Shown here piece after piece: positions 5,725-11,015 of a DNA stretch of 11,015 bases; the first letter of the stretch is position 1, and each line of letters opens with the position of its first letter. The translations under genes and the position numbers were made by a program. This DNA comes from Pseudomonadota bacterium (GTDB lineage Bacteria > Pseudomonadota > Alphaproteobacteria > Rhizobiales > Xanthobacteraceae). The notes beneath the pieces are model-generated. The model was not told where the DNA came from, did not search any database, and was given only the letters and a program-made list of their open reading frames with translations. The stretch lies in NCBI GenBank assembly GCA_023431725.1, contig JAEYVN010000157.1, positions 1 through 11,015 on the forward strand. The letters run 5' to 3'.

Positions 5725-6927
5725 TTAAAGTGAGCCTTTCGGCCTGCGGATCAGCAACAGGCAGATCAGCGACACCACGGCGAAGCTCGCGGTGACCGAC
5801 AACGCCACCGGATCACCGGCGCGCTCGACCACGAAGGCCAGGGCGAGCGGCGCCGCCGCCTGCATGATCTGGAACGGCTTGGCGATCCGTCCGAGCACGC
5901 GCCCGTAGCCCGAATAGCCGAACAGCGACAACGGCACGGCGCCGCGCGCGATCGTCATCAGACCGTTGGCCGCACCGAACATCACGGCAAAGGCAATGGC
6001 GATCGGCAATGCGAAACCGAATATCGCCAGCAACCCGAAGCCCGAAAGAATCAGCGCCACGGCGAAGCGCGCGAGATTGAGCGGATGGATGTTACCGGCA
6101 AAGAACAACTCGCAGACCCGCGCGGCCACCTGTGACGGCCCGAACAATGCTCCGATCAGTACGGCGGTGGCCGGGTCGATGCCGGAGCGCGTGAACATCG
6201 CCAGCAGATGCGCCGCCAGGCCGGACGGAACGAACGCATAGACGGCAAAGCCGGCGGCCACGAGAAAGAAGATCATGCCCTTGGCGGGAACGACTGCAGG
6301 CACCGCCGCTGTGCTCGCGCCTTTCGTCTCCGGCATGGGCGCCGCCTTGGTGCGCGGCAGGGCGAACGCATGCAGCGGCGCCGCCACGCAAGCGAGAATG
6401 GCCGCGAACAGGAGATAGGCGCCGTGCCAGTCGGTATAGGTGAGCGCGAGTTGCGTCGCCGGCCAGCTCACGGTCGACGCAAACCCGCCGGCGAGCGTCA
6501 GGATGGTGATCGGCTTGCGTGCGGCCGCACCGAAGATGCGCCCAAGCGACGCGAAGGCCGGGTCGTAGAGATTGGCGGCAATGGCCACACCGAGGATCAC
6601 CCAGATGCCGAAATAGGCCACCGGATGCGAAATCGTGGCCAGCAGCACGAGACCGAGTGCGCCGGTGAGCGAACCGCAGGCCATGACGATGTGGCCACCG
6701 AAGCGATCGATCAGGCCGCCGATGGTCGGTGCGACGAGACCGGCCACCAGCAGGGCCAGCGAGAAGCCCCCCATCGCGAATGACAGCGACCAGCCGCGCT
6801 CGGCCGCGATCAGCGGCATCATCAGCACCGGCGGATAGAACAGGATACCCCAGGCGAGAATTTGCGTGACGCCCAGAACGAGGACGGCGCGCCAGGGACC
6901 ATAAATGAGATCGCGAGGGTGGAGCAT
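5725..6927 (-). CDS. MFS transporter, substrate unknown
   Basis: A 400-residue polytopic inner-membrane protein with about 12 hydrophobic helices and a central hydrophilic loop (around 190-210, TKAAPMPETKGASTAAVP), the standard 6+6 arrangement of the major facilitator superfamily. A motif-A-like sequence, GGLIDRFGGHIVMACGS (about residues 69-85), lies between helices 2 and 3. The N-terminus VLGVTQILAWGILFYPPVLM resembles a branch containing oxalate/formate and monocarboxylate-type carriers, but this is not enough to name a substrate. The length is normal. ATG 6927 has only a weak ribosome site (AGGC, 8 bases upstream). It lies 38 bp after the pit stop on the same strand, so read-through from the phosphate operon is possible. 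It converges with cheZ across 37 bp in which I see no hairpin terminator. Confidence 0.88.
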   Translation of the reverse strand: MLHPRDLIYGPWRAVLVLGVTQILAWGILFYPPVLMMPLIAAERGWSLSFAMGGFSLALLVAGLVAPTIGGLIDRFGGHIVMACGSLTGALGLVLLATISHPVAYFGIWVILGVAIAANLYDPAFASLGRIFGAAARKPITILTLAGGFASTVSWPATQLALTYTDWHGAYLLFAAILACVAAPLHAFALPRTKAAPMPETKGASTAAVPAVVPAKGMIFFLVAAGFAVYAFVPSGLAAHLLAMFTRSGIDPATAVLIGALFGPSQVAARVCELFFAGNIHPLNLARFAVALILSGFGLLAIFGFALPIAIAFAVMFGAANGLMTIARGAVPLSLFGYSGYGRVLGRIAKPFQIMQAAAPLALAFVVERAGDPVALSVTASFAVVSLICLLLIRRPKGSL

Positions 6928-6965
6928 GTGACGACGCCTAGACTAGCGCCGCCGCGGGCCTGCGC

Positions 6966-7970
6966 TCAACCGAACAATAGTGTGGCCCAATAGCAAAGGG
7001 CCGAGATGGCCGCGGAGCAGGGAATGGTGATGATCCAGGCCATGACGATCCCGTTGGCAACACTCCAGCGCACACCGGAGACCCTCTTCGCCGCGCCGAC
7101 GCCGACAATCGCGCCGGTGATCGTATGTGTGGTCGAGACCGGAATTCCGAGCCCCGTCGCCATGAACAGCGTGATCGCCCCGCCGGTTTCCGCGCAGAAG
7201 CCCTGGACCGGCGTGAGCCGCGTGATCTGCGAGCCCATGGTTTTGACGATGCGCCAGCCGCCGGCCAGCGTGCCGAGGCCCATAACCGCCTGACAGGTGA
7301 TCACCACCCAAAACGGGACATAGAATTCGCTGCCGAGATGGCCTTGCGAATAAAGCAGCACGGCGATGATGCCCATGGTCTTTTGCGCATCGTTGCCGCC
7401 GTGGCCAAGCGAATAGAGCGACGCGGAAATGAATTGCCCCGTCCGGAAAATGAGATCGACGCCATAAGGGGTAGAACGCGCAAAGATCCAGGACACCATC
7501 AGCACGAGGATCAGGGCGAGGACAAATCCCGTCAGCGGCGACAGGAAGATCGCGGCGCTGGTCTTGGCAAGGCCCGACCAGACGATCGACGAGAAGCCGA
7601 CCTTGGCCAGACCGCCGCCGACCAGACCGCCGATCAGCGCATGCGAGGAACTGGACGGAATGCCGTAGTACCAGGTGATCAGATTCCAGGAAATCGCGCC
7701 CATCAGTGCTGCAAAGATCAGCCGGGAATCCACGATGTCGGCGGAGACAATGCCGGTGCCGATGGTGTTGGCGACGTGCAGACCGAACACGAGAAAGGCG
7801 ATGAAATTGAAAAAGGCCGCCCACGCGACCGCATAATGCGGCCGCAGCACACGCGTCGATACGATGGTTGCGATCGAGTTGGCGGCGTCGTGCATGCCGT
7901 TGAGGAAATCAAAGATCAGCGCAATCGCGATGAGCGCGATGAGCAGCGGAAAGACGAACGAAGCATCCAC
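6966..7970 (-). CDS. pit: Pit-family low-affinity inorganic phosphate transporter
   Basis: A 334-residue inner-membrane carrier that imports phosphate, usually as a metal-phosphate complex with protons. Both inverted-repeat signatures of the PHO4/Pit family are present: DFLNGMHDAANSIATIVSTR near residues 21-40, and in the second half GIPVSTTHTITGAIVGVGAA. The conserved GHGGNDAQKTMG also lies mid-protein. About ten hydrophobic helices can be seen. The length matches the short, alphaproteobacterial Pit type rather than the ~500-residue E. coli PitA. The start is GTG 7970, with AGCAGGG about 10 bases upstream overlapping the end of the DUF47 gene, only 14 bp away. That DUF47-pit arrangement equals the orfA-pit operon described in Sinorhizobium meliloti, where PhoB represses it under phosphate limitation. 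No clear PhoB box was found here. Confidence 0.95.
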   Translation of the reverse strand: MDASFVFPLLIALIAIALIFDFLNGMHDAANSIATIVSTRVLRPHYAVAWAAFFNFIAFLVFGLHVANTIGTGIVSADIVDSRLIFAALMGAISWNLITWYYGIPSSSSHALIGGLVGGGLAKVGFSSIVWSGLAKTSAAIFLSPLTGFVLALILVLMVSWIFARSTPYGVDLIFRTGQFISASLYSLGHGGNDAQKTMGIIAVLLYSQGHLGSEFYVPFWVVITCQAVMGLGTLAGGWRIVKTMGSQITRLTPVQGFCAETGGAITLFMATGLGIPVSTTHTITGAIVGVGAAKRVSGVRWSVANGIVMAWIITIPCSAAISALCYWATLLFG

Positions 7971-7984
7971 GGCGACGCGCCCTG

Positions 7985-8629
7985 CTAGACGTGGTCGATG
8001 ACAGTGGCGTGGAGCACATTGGCCACGTCGTCGAAACGATCGACCACCTTCTCGAGATGGTCATAGACCTCGTTGCCGGTGATATAGCCCATCGGGTCCG
8101 CATGACGGTGCTGCTGATACAGCGCCCTCAAGCCGCTGTCGTGCAACTCGTCGGCCTGGCCCTCCAGCCGGGAAATCTCTTCGGTGATCTCGCTGATCCG
8201 CGCCGCTTCCTTGCTGATCGACTGAAGGAGCGGAATGGCTTCTTCCACCAGCGCGGCGCAGCGTATGATCTTGTCGGCCATCTCGCGCATCTGCGGCGTG
8301 AATTCCTTCAGTTCGAAGATCATCACCGACTTGGCCGTTTTCTGCATCTGATCGATGGCATTGTCCATCGAGGTGATGAGTTCCTTGATCGCGCCGCGAT
8401 CGAACGGGGCAATGAAGGTGCGCTGGACGGCGATCAGGACGTCGCGCGTGATGACGTCGGCGTCGTGCTCACGGTCCATGACGAGCTGATAGTTTTTGGC
8501 GACAGCATCGCCGCCGTCCAGCATCGTGCGCAACGCATCGGCGCCCGCCACCAGCATCTTGGAATGCTGGGCGAACAAATCGAAGAAGCGCTCCTCCCTC
8601 GGGAGCAGCGCATTGAACCAACGCATCAT
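7985..8629 (-). CDS. DUF47 / PhoU-like Pit accessory protein
   Basis: A 214-residue, highly helical cytoplasmic protein of the DUF47 (TIGR00153/YkaA) family, a relative of PhoU. Its start MMRWFNALLPREERFFDLFAQH and the FFDLF...HSKMLVAGADAL segment are characteristic, as are the metal-contact-type acidic residues in DREHDADVITRDV and MDNAIDQMQKTAKSV. DUF47 proteins are thought to control or support the adjacent Pit carrier. Here the gene ends 14 bp before pit on the same strand, so the two form an operon. ATG 8629 is preferred because GGAG stands 8 bases upstream; GTG 8635 is too close to that site, and ATG 8626 is directly adjacent. An 87-bp spacer with an inverted repeat separates it from the lipoprotein gene upstream. 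Confidence 0.93.
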   Translation of the reverse strand: MMRWFNALLPREERFFDLFAQHSKMLVAGADALRTMLDGGDAVAKNYQLVMDREHDADVITRDVLIAVQRTFIAPFDRGAIKELITSMDNAIDQMQKTAKSVMIFELKEFTPQMREMADKIIRCAALVEEAIPLLQSISKEAARISEITEEISRLEGQADELHDSGLRALYQQHRHADPMGYITGNEVYDHLEKVVDRFDDVANVLHATVIDHV

Positions 8630-8660
8630 CGTCACGTCTCCGGCCGGCTAATTGCGCCGG

Positions 8661-8692
8661 ACGCTATCCGATTCGAATACGCCGGATGGCGT
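8661..8692. repeat. Inverted repeat upstream of the DUF47-pit operon
   Basis: ACGCTATCCG (8661-8670) and CGGATGGCGT (8683-8692) are inverted copies matching at 9 of 10 positions, with the perfect 8-bp palindrome ATTCGAAT (8671-8678) in between. It lies between the lipoprotein stop and the DUF47 start. It could be an operator for the phosphate operon or a weak terminator for the lipoprotein gene; no U-tract follows on the minus strand, which slightly favours the former. Confidence 0.5.
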
Positions 8693-8715
8693 TATTATTG
8701 ACGGATGACGCAGCG

Positions 8716-9219
8716 TTACGCTCGTGGTGCACAGCGAACATAGATCTGGGTGCCGTAGCGGCTGGAGACTTCCGGATCGATGAAGCGCACGGTCATGGTG
8801 CGGCCATCGAACGACGTGATCTCGCGATCCTGGGTCCCACCCGCAGGTTCACCGGGCGGTCCGATGAAGGTCTTGTTGCCGGGAGCGCCCTTCAGACGCA
8901 GCTCTTCCGGCTGCGCCTTGTCCGGCATATGCATGATCACGCCGCCAGTCGGCCCCATACCGATATTATAGGGTTGCTTGCAGCCGTTGCGGGCCGCCGT
9001 TTCCGTGCGCTTCAGATCGTTCTGGTTGTGGAAGGCCGCAAGCCCCCAGCGCCCGGTGATTTCCTGCGGCTTGATCGCCGGCGGGATGTCCGGAGCAGTC
9101 GCGACTGGGGCAACTGTCCCCTCGCTTGGGCCCTGGCTCGCGCATCCGGCGGCGACGAGCGCCAGGCCGAGGGCAAGCACACCGGGCTTGATCGGGGCAA
9201 GAAGCCGTACAGACGCCAT
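8716..9219 (-). CDS. Small predicted lipoprotein of unknown function
   Basis: A 167-residue protein with an N-terminal lipoprotein signal: charged start MASVRLLAPIKPG, hydrophobic core VLALGLALVA, lipobox VAAGC (Cys26), so it should be lipidated and anchored in the envelope. After a Pro/Ala/Thr/Val-rich linker (27-50) there is one compact domain beginning ITGRWGLAAFHN and containing GCKQPYNIGMG, TSFDGRTMTVRFIDPEV and the C-terminal YVRC. Two cysteines in the mature domain (near residues 80 and 164) could form a disulfide in the periplasm. I do not recognise a named family; similar small lipoproteins are common hypothetical genes in Bradyrhizobium relatives. The start is well supported by GAGG 7 bases before ATG 9219. 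It diverges from groESL and precedes the DUF47-pit genes, with no evident functional tie to either. Confidence 0.85.
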   Translation of the reverse strand: MASVRLLAPIKPGVLALGLALVAAGCASQGPSEGTVAPVATAPDIPPAIKPQEITGRWGLAAFHNQNDLKRTETAARNGCKQPYNIGMGPTGGVIMHMPDKAQPEELRLKGAPGNKTFIGPPGEPAGGTQDREITSFDGRTMTVRFIDPEVSSRYGTQIYVRCAPRA

Positions 9220-9406
9220 GTTTCAACCTCGATTACAGGGAAAAGCCCCCGACTAGATCACATTTGCTCTACTGTGCTGCTAAGTCCTCGGTTGTGCAAG
9301 ACATTTGGGCAAATTAGTCTGCGCGGCATCCACAGACGGCCCCATTCGGCGCGCAAAGAAGCGTGCAAAGACGCGGTTTCGGGCCACGACGACATCCCTC
9401 GACACC
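9220..9406. other. Left part of the lipoprotein-groESL divergent spacer
   Basis: The whole gap from 9220 to 9529 is 310 bp. Its right part contains the groESL promoter and CIRCE element, listed separately. The left part must hold the minus-strand lipoprotein promoter, but I could not assign one with confidence. The only structure seen is a short palindrome, ATTTGGGCAAAT at 9303-9314. No small ORF with a good ribosome site was recognised. Confidence 0.4.
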
Positions 9407-9435
9407 TTGACAAAAAGACCGTTCGGCCTCTAAGT
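9407..9435 (+). promoter_or_regulatory. groESL promoter (sigma-70 / sigma-32 type)
   Basis: A perfect -35 hexamer TTGACA (9407-9412, as CTTGACA) stands 17 bp before CTAAGT (9430-9435), a fair -10. CTTGAC followed by a CTAAGT-like box also fits the alphaproteobacterial RpoH pattern, so housekeeping or heat-shock sigma could use it. The predicted transcript would start near 9442, at the left edge of the CIRCE element. Confidence 0.7.
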
Positions 9436-9444
9436 CCGCGCCCG

Positions 9445-9471
9445 CTAGCACTCTTTTGGACAGAGTGCCAA
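9445..9471. promoter_or_regulatory. CIRCE operator (HrcA binding site)
   Basis: CTAGCACTC (9445-9453) and GAGTGCCAA (9463-9471) are separated by exactly 9 bases, matching the CIRCE consensus TTAGCACTC-N9-GAGTGCTAA with one change in each arm. It lies just after the predicted start of transcription and 58 bp before groES, the right place for HrcA repression of the operon at normal temperature. Confidence 0.93.
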
Positions 9472-9529
9472 ACACCTGCAAAGCCAGCGAATTTCAGGCG
9501 CGGCAGCGCGCAATCCCTACGAGGACAAC

Positions 9530-9826
9530 ATGGCCAAGACCAAATTCCGCCCTCTGCACGACCGCGTCGTCGTGCGTCGCATCCAGGCTGACGAGAAGAC
9601 CAAGGGCGGCATCATCATTCCGGACACCGCCAAGGAAAAGCCGCAGGAAGGCGAAGTGATCGCCACCGGCCCGGGTGGCCGCGACGAAGCCGGCAAGCTG
9701 GTCCCGCTCGACGTGAAGGCGGGCGACCGCGTGCTGTTCGGCAAGTGGTCGGGCACCGAGGTGAAGCTGGACGGCGAAGAACTCCTCATCATGAAGGAGT
9801 CCGACATCATGGGCGTGATCGCCTGA
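9530..9826 (+). CDS. groES: Co-chaperonin GroES (Cpn10)
   Basis: A complete 98-residue GroES, normal in length. It forms the heptameric lid of the GroEL chamber in the cytoplasm. Diagnostic features are [13 protein letters not shown] at the N-terminus, the mobile loop [17 protein letters not shown] (about 22-38) that contacts Gro[30 protein letters not shown] and the C-terminal [14 protein letters not shown] 9530 is preceded by GAGGAC, a good ribosome site (GAGG 6 bases upstream). It is the first gene of the groESL operon, under the promoter and CIRCE just upstream. The 177-bp gap to groEL is longer than usual and holds two palindromic repeats. Members of this bacterial group often have several groESL copies; the CIRCE marks this as the HrcA-controlled one. 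Confidence 0.98.
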   Translation: MAKTKFRPLHDRVVVRRIQADEKTKGGIIIPDTAKEKPQEGEVIATGPGGRDEAGKLVPLDVKAGDRVLFGKWSGTEVKLDGEELLIMKESDIMGVIA

Positions 9827-9852
9827 TCTGAAATTTCCGCGCTCTCTCGTCC

Positions 9853-11015
<1,163 letters not shown>

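Noticed and set aside
7125..7988. Long plus-strand open frame opposite pit (287 codons).
   Set aside because: It mirrors the Pit coding frame and translates to a charged Asp/Arg/Gln-rich sequence typical of antisense shadows.
8693..8715. PhoB box upstream of the DUF47-pit operon (CGTCATCCGTCAA on the minus strand).
   Set aside because: The two similar repeats are spaced 7 bases apart rather than 11 and match the consensus poorly.

Overview
The window looks like a chromosomal stretch of a GC-rich alphaproteobacterium of the order Hyphomicrobiales, most likely the Bradyrhizobium/Rhodopseudomonas/Afipia group (Nitrobacteraceae). This is inferred from the CIRCE-controlled groESL operon, an alphaproteobacterial-type CheZ ending in SQDDIDRLFN, a DUF2076 protein, the DUF47-Pit pair and GC-rich palindromic repeats that I recall as common in such genomes. 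No rRNA, tRNA, CRISPR array, transposase or prophage gene was seen. Most of it reads as core housekeeping and envelope genes rather than an accessory island.

Layout. The left edge (1-355, minus) holds the N-terminal part of a short-chain dehydrogenase with an unusually long leader. Next (413-2911) is a small envelope-glycolipid module. A GtrA-family membrane protein (minus) diverges from a polyprenyl-phosphate-type GT2 glycosyltransferase, which is directly followed by a YdjC/ChbG/HpnK-family deacetylase. A DUF2076 protein with a repetitive acidic tail follows (2971-3843). It converges, across a 12-bp perfect hairpin, with a secreted L,D-transpeptidase on the minus strand (3929-4708). An AT-richer divergent spacer with spaced inverted repeats separates that gene from cheZ (4974-5687, plus).

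From 5725 to 9219 everything is on the minus strand. In transcription order it is a small lipoprotein, a DUF47 (PhoU-like) Pit accessory protein, a Pit-family phosphate transporter and an MFS transporter. The DUF47 and pit genes are 14 bp apart and form an evident operon; the MFS gene could be read through from pit. The right end (9407-11015, plus) is the groES-groEL heat-shock operon, with a recognisable promoter and a CIRCE operator for the HrcA repressor. groEL runs off the window. The groES-groEL gap is unusually long (177 bp) and holds two GC-rich palindromic repeat elements.

Functionally the clearest joint activities are phosphate uptake (DUF47 + Pit), chaperonin synthesis (GroES + GroEL under HrcA) and, by inference, production or flipping of a lipid-linked, possibly de-N-acetylated sugar (GT2 + YdjC deacetylase + GtrA). 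I saw no clearly new defence or mobile system. The most interesting items are the glycolipid module, the repeats inside the groESL operon and the structured cheZ/L,D-transpeptidase spacer.
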